This document shows, one piece after another, positions 1 to 7,381 of a stretch of DNA of 64,000 nt (its first letter is position 1; the number at the start of each line of letters is the position of its first letter). The notes beneath the pieces are model-generated. The model did no database searches. It worked only from the letters and a program-made list of their open reading frames with translations, and was not told where the DNA came from. Source of the DNA: Acidobacteriota bacterium (GTDB lineage: Bacteria > Acidobacteriota > Blastocatellia > Pyrinomonadales > Pyrinomonadaceae); contig JADJWI010000007.1 in assembly GCA_016716435.1 (NCBI GenBank), positions 124,001 through 188,000 on the forward strand, in the 5' to 3' direction. The position numbers and the translations under genes are program-made.

Positions 1-202
1 CGATCGAATTCGTCAAAATGTCGGACTGAAGCAATTCATCGATCGATGGAAGCTGGCTTAAAGGGTTAGGCGATGGTCGGTTGGCGGCTTCGGGCATAGA
101 CCATCAATAGCATACGCGGGAAATTTTTGGAAAAGTCCGGCCGATAGTAATTTGCTTTAAAGGGCCCTTTGCCCAAAAGCCCGTCCCTCGCCCCTCATTC
201 CT

Positions 203-529
203 ATGGTAAACCGACACAAGATCTCGACCTCCATCCGCCAAATGCCGTCCAGGCTTGAAGAGTCCGCAGCCGTCGATCAGGAAATATCCCGCATCGATGA
301 AGCGATCAGAAAGCTGAAGATCGACTTCGATATCTATTTCAATGGTGCAAGTAAGCGACCGCCGCTCGAGGCCCGGGCTCGGCTTGAGGCAAATCTGAAG
401 CGGCTCGCGGATAAACGAAACCTCTCCTATGGCCAGCGGTACCAGATGCAAGGCCTTGTTGCGAGGTTTACATCGTATCGCGAGCTCTGGCGGCGAACGC
501 TCCGTGCAAGGGGCGAGGAACTCATCTAG
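203..529 (+). CDS. Conserved hypothetical protein, MXAN_5187 C-terminal-like
   Basis: A 108-residue soluble, highly charged, mostly helical protein. The middle and C-terminal parts (a YFNG-x-x-KRPP segment near residues 46-54, then a Q-x-Y-Q-x-x-x-L-V-x-R-F segment and an LWRR-x-L ending) resemble the small domain found at the C-terminus of the Myxococcus protein MXAN_5187, whose biochemical role is unknown. No signal peptide or membrane segment is visible. No clear Shine-Dalgarno precedes the ATG, so the start is uncertain. It is a monocistronic unit closed by a strong hairpin terminator. The family assignment is from memory of the motif and is moderate. Confidence 0.6.
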   Translation: MVNRHKISTSIRQMPSRLEESAAVDQEISRIDEAIRKLKIDFDIYFNGASKRPPLEARARLEANLKRLADKRNLSYGQRYQMQGLVARFTSYRELWRRTLRARGEELI

Positions 530-550
530 CCTCGACGGAAGTATTAAAAC

Positions 551-584
551 AAAAAGCGGCTGCCAGATCTGGCGGCCGCTTTTA
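551..584 (+). terminator. Rho-independent terminator
   Basis: A GC-rich inverted repeat (AAAAGCGGC ... GCCGCTTTT with an extra TGCC/GGCG step) closes a short loop and ends in a T run. It lies about 20 bases after the 108-aa gene. The A/T flanks make it symmetric, so it could also stop transcription from the cold-shock gene on the other strand. Confidence 0.75.
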
Positions 585-638
585 CATTATCGCTTTCGAT
601 CAAAAGCAGGGTGATTGAAAACGGTCAGTTATTCGACT

Positions 639-848
639 TCAGGCGCGGGCCTCAACGTTCTCAGCTTGCGGGCCTTTGGGACCGTTCGTCACCTCGAACT
701 CAACTTCCTGTCCTTGGATAAGGGTCTTATAGCCGTCGCCAAGTATCGCGCTGTAATGCACGAAAATGTCCTGTTCGCCGGGCTGCTCGATAAAGCCATA
801 GCCCTTTGCGTTGTTGAACCACTTGACCATTCCTACTGTCTTTGACAT
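639..848 (-). CDS. Cold-shock protein, CspA family
   Basis: A 69-residue single cold-shock (OB-fold) domain that binds single-stranded RNA/DNA and acts as an RNA chaperone in the cytoplasm. The nucleic-acid motifs are clear: KGYGFI (RNP1) near residues 15-20 and DIFVHY (RNP2) near 27-32, with the usual KWFN start. The open frame extends ten codons further upstream, but MSKTVG at 848 matches the family N-terminus and has AGGAGG about 13 bases before it. It is transcribed alone, divergently from the dioxygenase gene. Whether it is truly cold-induced cannot be told from sequence. Confidence 0.93.
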   Translation of the reverse strand: MSKTVGMVKWFNNAKGYGFIEQPGEQDIFVHYSAILGDGYKTLIQGQEVEFEVTNGPKGPQAENVEARA

Positions 849-1188
849 CACTATTCTGATTCCTCCTACAAACTTCAAAAAATCAAATTCTCTTTGTCTG
901 CCAAGTGTATTGGCAGATCCACAGGAAAAACCCCTTGATCGGAAAGCGTCGAAGATGAAGCTCGACCGGACTTTGAAAAGGGAGAAACCTCAAAGTTCAA
1001 TCAAATCTTAAATTGCAAGATCTGTTTGGTTAGACTACGCGGGTATAATCTTCGATGAAGGCGAATTTACTTATATTTAACGCCGGTGTCAAGCACTTTC
1101 TCGGGAAAACCGACAAAATTGACGAAAATTGACAGAAAGTTGCCGATAGCCGATGATTACGGTGTCTTTTGCAGGGAAAACTTTTGCG
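849..1188. other. Divergent intergenic region, csp / dioxygenase
   Basis: About 340 bases between two divergently transcribed genes. It is AT-rich towards the dioxygenase side and must hold both promoters and the csp leader. I see no convincing -35/-10 pair, riboswitch or coding sequence; the small open frames here do not look like proteins. Confidence 0.5.
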
Positions 1189-1983
1189 ATGTCATCAACT
1201 TATGGCGGCAATGCGCCGCTTTCATACAACAAGTATTTGAAGGTGCCGGAGCTCATTCGGCTTCAAGAAACACTTTCCGATCCGGAGAGCCACGACGAGC
1301 TGCTCTTCATAATCATCCATCAGACCTACGAGCTTTGGTTCAAGCAGATACTTCACGAACTCGACGCATGTATCGGATGGATGAACGAGGGCCGGCTCTT
1401 TCGCGCCAATCATTCGCTTCGAGGGGTCAATTCGATCGAGCGGATACTGGTAATGCAGATCCACATTCTCGAATCGATGGCGCCGATCGGCTTTCTCGAG
1501 TTTCGCGACAAGCTGAATCCGGCGAGCGGGTTTCAATCAATGCAGTTTCGCGAGCTCGAGTTTTCGTCCGGAGCAAAGGACGAGAAGATACTCGAATCAT
1601 TTCGCGAGGATGAATTTGCGTACACGCGTTTGAAAGCGAGGTTCGATTCGCCGTCGCTCGCCGATGCCTTCTGGGCGCTCGTTGGACGCAGCGGCCTCGC
1701 GGCTGGAAGCTATGAGGAACGCATGGATTCGACCGTCAAGATGCTGGCGAAACCCGAAGCTTACGCCGAGCTTTACAACATGCAGGACCTTTTGATCGAG
1801 CATGACGAACTGATAATCGCCTGGCGTTACAATCACATCCAAATGGTCGAGCGGATGCTCGGAATGAAACGCGGGACCGGCGGCTCAGAAGGCGTTGGCT
1901 ACCTGACGACGACACTCAAAAAGAAATTCTTTCCCGAACTCTGGGAAGCGCGGACGCATCTTACAGTGAACGATGTTAGTTAG
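1189..1983 (+). CDS. kynA: Tryptophan 2,3-dioxygenase
   Basis: A 264-residue haem enzyme that opens the indole ring of L-tryptophan to N-formylkynurenine, the first step of the kynurenine pathway, in the cytosol. The family signature IIIHQTYELWFKQ lies at residues 41-53 with the active-site His at 44; the second half has the HIQMVERMLG segment with the haem-ligand His, followed by the GTGGS substrate loop. Length fits the bacterial family (about 260-280). The frame opens at an ATG at 1153, but the start at 1189 (MSSTYGG) fits relatives better; neither has a strong ribosome site. No kynurenine pathway partners are next to it. Confidence 0.93.
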   Translation: MSSTYGGNAPLSYNKYLKVPELIRLQETLSDPESHDELLFIIIHQTYELWFKQILHELDACIGWMNEGRLFRANHSLRGVNSIERILVMQIHILESMAPIGFLEFRDKLNPASGFQSMQFRELEFSSGAKDEKILESFREDEFAYTRLKARFDSPSLADAFWALVGRSGLAAGSYEERMDSTVKMLAKPEAYAELYNMQDLLIEHDELIIAWRYNHIQMVERMLGMKRGTGGSEGVGYLTTTLKKKFFPELWEARTHLTVNDVS

Positions 1984-2036
1984 TGATGAGTGATGCGTGA
2001 TGAGTGACGAGTGGATCGTGAAAAATGAGAGATGAG
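1980..2036. repeat. Degenerate 7-bp tandem repeat (GTGATGA-type)
   Basis: Directly after the dioxygenase stop, units of the type AGTGATG repeat with a 7-base period for about five copies and then decay. The same kind of heptad tract (GTGAGCA units) occurs at 59937-59984. The rest of the gap to the next gene (to 2200) holds nothing recognisable. Confidence 0.7.
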
Positions 2037-2200
2037 AATTGATAGGTCATGGGACGCAGCTTTTGAGATCGCTTAGATCGTACGCCGAGCGACGCACTTT
2101 CGACAATTTATCATCTTTTACTTATCAGTTTGCAGCCGACCTTTTTCACTTAACACCTCTCCCTTCTCACTTACTCCGAAAGCTGCAGACAGTAATTATC

Positions 2201-3727
2201 ATGATGAACACCCATTCAAAGCTTATTTTCAGCCTGTTCGTAAGTCTCCTATTCGCGGTGGCGGCTTTCGGCCAGGACTCAGAGACCGTTCGCGTTACGA
2301 TCCTGCATTTGAACGACACTTACCAGTTCACGCCGGTTGATGGCGGGAAGCGGGGCGGCTTGGCACGCGTTATGACGCTCCGCAAAGAGGCTCTGAAAGA
2401 TAACCCGAATACGCTGATGACGCTCGGCGGCGACACTCTTTCGCCCTCGGTCGAGACGCGGACGTATCGTGGCAAGCAGATGATCGATGCTTGGAATATG
2501 GTCGGGCTCGATTACAGCGTGCTTGGCAATCACGAGTTTGATATCAAAACCGACGAACTGCTGGCGCGGATGAAGGAGTCGAGATTTACGTGGCTTGGTT
2601 CGAACGTCATCGATACAAAAACCGGCAAGATCTTTGCCGATATGCCACCGTTCGTTATTCGCCAGATCGGCGGCGTCAAGATCGGGTTCATTGGCCTGTT
2701 GCTTCCGGAGACGAAAGAGACATCCTCGATAGAGGAGCACCTTCAGGTCGCGGATTATTGCCAAACGGCGCAGGAGCTCATCCCGAAAATGCGGGCCGCC
2801 GGTGCAAATACCATCATTGGGCTAACGCATCTTTTCATGGCGCAGGACAAAAAGCTTGCTGCCTGCGCGCCCGGCATCGATCTGATACTGGGCGGGCACG
2901 AACACACGCTTCTGCAGTCTTCGGCGGCCGGCGTTCCGATCTTCAAGATGTGGGCCGATGCGCGTGAGGTCGGCAAATTCGACCTCTTCATCGACAAAAA
3001 GACGGGCAAGCTTGCGAGCATGGACTGGCAGGTGATACCGGTCACGGACCGAATCGCCGATGCACCGGAGTTCGCCCCGGTCATCGCCAAGTACAAAGAA
3101 CTTCTCGACCAGCTTGAGGTGCGCGTGGGAGCGACATCGGTCCCGCTCGACGCGCTTTCATATTCGGTAAGGAACAAAGAAACCGACATCGGGAACTTCA
3201 TCGCCGATGCTTATCGTAATGCGGTCGGTGCCGATATCGGTTTCGTAAATGGCGGTTCGATTCGGGCGGATCTTTCTTACAACCCCGGGCCGCTAACGAA
3301 ACGCGACGTGCTCTCGATGCTGCCCTTCAACAATCCGATCGTGAAGGTCGAGGTGACGGGCAAGACGCTGATGGAAATCCTCGAACACAGCGTTGCCCGC
3401 TCGGCCGAGGACAGCGAACCGGGGCGGTTCCCGCAGGTCTCGGGGCTTAAGTTCACCTTTGACGCGGGCAAACTGCCCGGCCAGAGGGTTTTGGACGCGA
3501 CCGTTGGCGGAAAGCGGGTCGTAGACGATGCCGTTTATACAATCGCGACCTCCGACTTCCTCGTCTCGCGGTCCGGCGACGGCTACACGATGTTCAAAAA
3601 AGCGAAGATACTGCTCGCCGCCGACAAGGCACCAAAAGATTCCGAGGTCTTCGAAAAAGCCATTAAGGATTCGCCAAACTCGACCATCTCGCCGAGGGTG
3701 GAAGGGCGGATCATAAGATTGAACTGA
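2201..3727 (+). CDS. Secreted 5'-nucleotidase / 2',3'-cyclic phosphodiesterase family
   Basis: A 508-residue exported metallophosphoesterase of the UshA/5'-nucleotidase family, expected to release phosphate from nucleotides in the periplasm. The start chosen (MMNTHSK) gives a clean signal peptide ending FAVAAFGQ; the frame is open further upstream, but that part is not protein-like. Metal-site motifs follow in order: HLNDTYQ (the usual last His is Tyr here), GGDTLSPS, LGNHEFD, GLTHL and GGHEH. The C-terminal 5-nucleotidase domain has the NGGSIRADL and SGDGYTMF segments typical of substrate recognition. It stands alone. Substrate preference among nucleotides or UDP-sugars is not decidable here. 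Confidence 0.9.
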   Translation: MMNTHSKLIFSLFVSLLFAVAAFGQDSETVRVTILHLNDTYQFTPVDGGKRGGLARVMTLRKEALKDNPNTLMTLGGDTLSPSVETRTYRGKQMIDAWNMVGLDYSVLGNHEFDIKTDELLARMKESRFTWLGSNVIDTKTGKIFADMPPFVIRQIGGVKIGFIGLLLPETKETSSIEEHLQVADYCQTAQELIPKMRAAGANTIIGLTHLFMAQDKKLAACAPGIDLILGGHEHTLLQSSAAGVPIFKMWADAREVGKFDLFIDKKTGKLASMDWQVIPVTDRIADAPEFAPVIAKYKELLDQLEVRVGATSVPLDALSYSVRNKETDIGNFIADAYRNAVGADIGFVNGGSIRADLSYNPGPLTKRDVLSMLPFNNPIVKVEVTGKTLMEILEHSVARSAEDSEPGRFPQVSGLKFTFDAGKLPGQRVLDATVGGKRVVDDAVYTIATSDFLVSRSGDGYTMFKKAKILLAADKAPKDSEVFEKAIKDSPNSTISPRVEGRIIRLN

Positions 3728-3780
3728 TCTGTCCATAGAATTTTATGGATTTAGAGATCAACGTGAGTTAGGATACGATT

Positions 3781-4092
3781 ATGGCGGTTTCGGCCAAATA
3801 CGAGCATATTGTCTTTGACAAGAAAGGCGTTCCGCATATTAAAGGAACGACGACCAAGGTCATCGAGGTTGCTCTGGACCTTTTAGCTCATGGATGGAGC
3901 CCTGAGGAAATGCATTACCAGCATCCGTATCTCACCATGGGGCAGATCCATGCCGCCCTTGCCTATTATTGGGATCATGAGGAAGAGCTCAACGCTGACA
4001 TTCGGCGTAGAGAGGAGTATATCGAGAAGGTCAAGAAGGAGCATACTTCCCGATTTGTGATCAACAAGGCACGAGCGAAAGGCCTTATCTGA
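3781..4092 (+). CDS. DUF433 antitoxin
   Basis: A 103-residue protein with a DUF433 winged-helix domain over about residues 10-70 (GTTTKVIEVALDLLAHGWSP then HPYLTMGQIHAALAYY), followed by a charged tail. DUF433 proteins are usually the antitoxin and DNA-binding repressor of type II toxin-antitoxin pairs. The TGA stop overlaps the ATG of the next gene, and that gene is a DUF5615 PIN-like protein, which is the standard partner. Autoregulation of the pair is expected from the family, but no operator could be identified. Confidence 0.85.
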   Translation: MAVSAKYEHIVFDKKGVPHIKGTTTKVIEVALDLLAHGWSPEEMHYQHPYLTMGQIHAALAYYWDHEEELNADIRRREEYIEKVKKEHTSRFVINKARAKGLI

Positions 4093-4439
4093 TGGCGGTC
4101 GGTATTTGCACAGACGTTCAGATCTCGAACGCTGTCATCGACGGATTACGTAGACGGGGTGTCGATGTTTTGACGGCCGTCGAAGATCAGCGGCGGCGAC
4201 TTTCAGACCCTGCACTTCTCGATCGTGCGACCGAACTTGGAAGGATCGTCTACACCCAAGATGCAGACTTTGTTCAAGAAGCCACGAAGCGGCTCAAACA
4301 GTCCAAATCCTTCTCAGGGGTAGTGCACTCAAACCAATTGAATTCCCCGATCGGAAAAATAATTGATGATCTTGAACTTATCGCAAAGACACTCGACCCG
4401 GAAGATCTGGTCAATCGACTAGAATTCATCCCGTACTGA
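4092..4439 (+). CDS. DUF5615 PIN-like toxin
   Basis: A 115-residue PIN-like (DUF5615) protein, the presumed RNase toxin of the pair. It has the typical early acidic residue (CTDVQ, residues 6-10), the RRRGVDVLTAVED stretch, and the YTQDADF motif near residues 54-60 that carries the conserved acidic cluster. The first motif is CTDVQIS rather than the usual DE-N, which may affect metal binding. Translation is coupled to the antitoxin through an ATGA overlap. It is convergent with hemW. Confidence 0.82.
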   Translation: MAVGICTDVQISNAVIDGLRRRGVDVLTAVEDQRRRLSDPALLDRATELGRIVYTQDADFVQEATKRLKQSKSFSGVVHSNQLNSPIGKIIDDLELIAKTLDPEDLVNRLEFIPY

Positions 4440-4495
4440 GAATTTTACCGTACCCGTTATTGCTCAGCCTCAAAGGCTCAAACACAAAACTTCGA

Positions 4496-5752
4496 TCAGA
4501 CAAACGACTGAAATATTTCATTCGAATAAAGCATTCCGCGTCGTGTTAGACTGAGTCGCTTATCGGTGATCAGGACAAGGCCGTCCTGAGCAAAAGCCAC
4601 CATTTTCCGCCTAAGGTCGATGCCGAATAGTTTTCTATATTCATCAAGATCAATGCCCTCGCTGATGCGAAGACCAAGGAATGCGGATTCTGACGCGAGG
4701 TCGATGGTTTCGCGGAAGGTTTCAGCGGAGCCGCTGCGTTCGATTAGCTCTACGTAATTTGCCGTATCGCGCTCGTTGGCGTAACGCTCGCGGCCGTCGA
4801 ATGAATGAGCCGAGACGCCAAAGCCGAAGACCGGTTCGAGCCGCCAATATTTCGTGTTGTGGCGAGATTCAAATCCGGGCTTGGCAAAGTTCGAGATCTC
4901 GTATTGCTCGTAGCCCGCGGCGGCGAGGCGGTCGAGCATCAGCTCGTACATCTCGGCGGCGAGTTCTTCGTCGATGGGCGTCCGGCGGCCGCTGCGGACC
5001 TGCTCCGCAAGCGGCGTCGATTCATGAATTTCAAGAAGATACAGCGAAAGATGCTCGGGCTCCATCGCTATTGCTTCGGCGAGATTACGTGACCAGTCTT
5101 CGAGCGTCTGGCCGGGCAATCCGGCGATGAGATCAAAGCTAATGTTCGCGAAGCCCGCCTCGCGAAGCATCCGGTAGGTTTGCCGTGCGTCATTGGCATC
5201 GTGGCCGCGGGCCAGGAGCTTGAGGTCGCGTTCGTTGAAGGTTTGGACGCCAAAGCTCGCACGATTGATACCGAGGCTCTTGAAGGCATCGAGCTTTTCC
5301 GGCGTGACCGTCGCTGGGTTCATCTCCATCGTGATCTCGACGTCGTTCGCCACGGAGAACATCGAGTCCACTGCGTTTAGGATCCTTTCGACCTGCTCCG
5401 GTTCAAGCAGCGAGGGCGTCCCGCCGCCGAAGTAGATGGTGTCGATGTCAGAACCCGCTGCGTAAGCGGCGGGCCAGTTCGTATTGCGTTGAGGTTCGCT
5501 GGCAGACTGGCCGCCCGCTAACGCAGGCGGTTCCGACAGGCTGGTAGACTGGCCGCCCGCTAACGCAGGCGGTTCCGACAGGCTGGTAGATTGGCCGCCC
5601 GCTAACGCAGGCGGTTCCGACAAGATCTCCTGCACCAACGCCGCGACGTATCGCTCAACTGCATCGGAATCGCGATACACATCGGTCGCAAAGTCGCAGT
5701 AAGAACACCGCGACTTGCAGAAAGGAATATGGATGTAAACCCCGGCCGCCAT
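4496..5752 (-). CDS. hemW: HemW, radical SAM haem chaperone
   Basis: A 418-residue radical SAM protein of the HemW family (formerly called anaerobic coproporphyrinogen oxidase-like), which handles haem in respiratory enzyme assembly. Cys12, Cys16 and Cys19 form the CX3CX2C 4Fe-4S/SAM site, and IYFGGGTPSLL follows at about 107-117. It lacks the extra N-terminal features of true HemN. Length exceeds the usual 370-390 because residues about 45-101 are an insertion of three SEPPALAGGQ repeats plus a related inverted copy, placed between the YVAALVQEI helix and the DTIYFGGG strand. The frame stays open. It is last in purL-abgT-hemW, 29 bases after abgT. Confidence 0.92.
   Translation of the reverse strand: MAAGVYIHIPFCKSRCSYCDFATDVYRDSDAVERYVAALVQEILSEPPALAGGQSTSLSEPPALAGGQSTSLSEPPALAGGQSASEPQRNTNWPAAYAAGSDIDTIYFGGGTPSLLEPEQVERILNAVDSMFSVANDVEITMEMNPATVTPEKLDAFKSLGINRASFGVQTFNERDLKLLARGHDANDARQTYRMLREAGFANISFDLIAGLPGQTLEDWSRNLAEAIAMEPEHLSLYLLEIHESTPLAEQVRSGRRTPIDEELAAEMYELMLDRLAAAGYEQYEISNFAKPGFESRHNTKYWRLEPVFGFGVSAHSFDGRERYANERDTANYVELIERSGSAETFRETIDLASESAFLGLRISEGIDLDEYRKLFGIDLRRKMVAFAQDGLVLITDKRLSLTRRGMLYSNEIFQSFV
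5450..5622. repeat. REP-like palindromic repeat cluster inside hemW
   Basis: Three near-identical 35-bp units (5504-5538, 5546-5580, 5588-5622) repeat with a 42-bp period, joined by a 7-bp spacer. Each contains the imperfect palindrome CCGCCTGCGTTAGCGGGCGG. A fourth, more diverged unit at about 5450-5484 lies in the opposite orientation. In the hemW frame the direct copies encode SEPPALAGGQ(STSL). The head-to-head arrangement recalls REP/REPIN elements mobilised by Y1 transposases; that link is inference. Confidence 0.85.
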
Positions 5753-5781
5753 GGGAAAAGGATATCACCCTGCCGGCCGAA

Positions 5782-7347
5782 CTACTGCGGAGCCGCTTCG
5801 ATCTGATAGAAGATGCCGGCACCGGGGCCGAGAGGGAGTTCGAAGAGGTACCAGACAATAAGAAAAAGCGTCCAGCCGATAAAGAAGACGATCGAATACG
5901 GGATCATCAGCGACATAATGGTGCCGATGCCTGCCTTCGGGTCGTATTTCTGAGCGAAGGCGACGATCAGCGGAAAGTACGACATCAGCGGAGTGATGAT
6001 GTTGCAGACGCTGTCGCCGACGCGATAGCAGGCTTGGGTCAGCTCGGGCGAATAGCCGAGGAGCATCAGCATCGGTACAAAGACCGGTGCCATCACGGCC
6101 CATTTTGCCGAAGCGGAGCCGATGAAAAGATCGAGCACGATCGAGAGAATGACGAACGAGATGATGAGCGTGATGCCGCCAAGCTCGAGCGAACGAAGCA
6201 CCTCGGCACCTTCAACGGCGAGGATCAGCCCGAGGTTCGACCAATTGAAAAAGGCAACGAACTGCGCCGCGAAGAACGCAAGCACGAGGTACACGGACAT
6301 CGTCCGCATGCCGCCTTCCATCGCATGTACGACGTCGTCGATCCTTTTGAAACTCTTCGAAGCAAAGCCGTAAACAACGCCAAAAAGCACGCCGCCGAAA
6401 AATACGATGGCAATAATGCCGGTCAGGAAAGGCGAACGAATGAGGCTGCCGGTCTTCGCATCGCGGAGAAATCCATCATCCGGAATGGTTCCCCAAAGTA
6501 TCATCCCGACGAAGATCGCGGCGGCAATGCCCGTGTAGAAGAGTCCGCGTCTTTCGTCTGCAGTAAGCCTTTCGAGCTTGTCGGCAACAACGTCGCCCGT
6601 GTATTCGCCCAGCCGCGGGACCACCACCTTCTCAGTGATCCAGGTCCCGAGAACGGTCACGAGTACGGTTGAGGCGGCGAGGAAGTAGTAGTTAGCCGCG
6701 GGGGTAACGATGTAGGCAGCGTCAAGGATCCTTGCCGCTTCCTGTGTCAAACCGGCAAGCAAGGCATCGGTCGGGGCAAGTATCAGATTCGCCGAGAACC
6801 CGCCGGAAACGCCCGCAAATGCCGCGGCAAGCCCCGCAAGCGGATGCCGCCCGACAGCTAGAAACATCAACGCCGCGAGCGGGATCAGCACAACATAGCC
6901 GATGTCGCTCGCCATGTTTGAGATGACGCCGGCGAAGACGACCACCGCGGTCAAAAGCCGCTTTGGCGAATTCATCACAAGAATTCGCAGAGCTGCCGAG
7001 ATCAACCCGCTGGCCTCGGCGACCGTGATGCCGAGAATGCCGACGAGCACAACACCGAGCGGGGCAAAGCCGGTGAAGTTCGTAATAAGGCCGTTCAATA
7101 TCCGATGGAGCCCATCGACCGAAAGCAAATTGACCGCTTTGATCGTCTCTTTCGTGCCCGGGTGAACGACCGAAACATCGGCCCACGAAACCACCGCCGA
7201 AAGCACGAGGGCAAGCATCGCGAGGAGAAAGAAGAGAAACGCGGGGTTCGGTATCTTGTTCCCGACCCTTTCGATCCGGTCGAGAAGGCGGAAATAGAAA
7301 GTATTCGGCCGGTCATCAACGGGCGGTTCTGTCTGAGTATTTTCCAT
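5782..7347 (-). CDS. abgT: AbgT-family transporter
   Basis: A 521-residue inner-membrane protein with 11-13 hydrophobic segments, of the AbgT family. Known members import p-aminobenzoyl-glutamate, a folate breakdown product, or export sulphonamides. The N-terminus (DRIERVGNKIPNPAFLFF) and the GVAEASG-type and GYVVLIPLAA segments are characteristic, as is the PTDALLAGLTQEAA motif in the first half and the ASAKWAVMAPVFVPM motif in the second repeat. It lies 34 bases after purL and before hemW, so a shared transcript is likely. A tie to folate use in purine synthesis is tempting but only contextual. Confidence 0.9.
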   Translation of the reverse strand: MENTQTEPPVDDRPNTFYFRLLDRIERVGNKIPNPAFLFFLLAMLALVLSAVVSWADVSVVHPGTKETIKAVNLLSVDGLHRILNGLITNFTGFAPLGVVLVGILGITVAEASGLISAALRILVMNSPKRLLTAVVVFAGVISNMASDIGYVVLIPLAALMFLAVGRHPLAGLAAAFAGVSGGFSANLILAPTDALLAGLTQEAARILDAAYIVTPAANYYFLAASTVLVTVLGTWITEKVVVPRLGEYTGDVVADKLERLTADERRGLFYTGIAAAIFVGMILWGTIPDDGFLRDAKTGSLIRSPFLTGIIAIVFFGGVLFGVVYGFASKSFKRIDDVVHAMEGGMRTMSVYLVLAFFAAQFVAFFNWSNLGLILAVEGAEVLRSLELGGITLIISFVILSIVLDLFIGSASAKWAVMAPVFVPMLMLLGYSPELTQACYRVGDSVCNIITPLMSYFPLIVAFAQKYDPKAGIGTIMSLMIPYSIVFFIGWTLFLIVWYLFELPLGPGAGIFYQIEAAPQ

Positions 7348-7381
7348 AATCAGCTCATGCCCGGCAGGTTTCCGGACTCGG

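Noticed and set aside
5504..5622. The 42-bp repeats in hemW as a CRISPR array
   Set aside because: Spacers are only 7 bases and identical, the repeats are translated in a conserved gene, and no cas gene is present.
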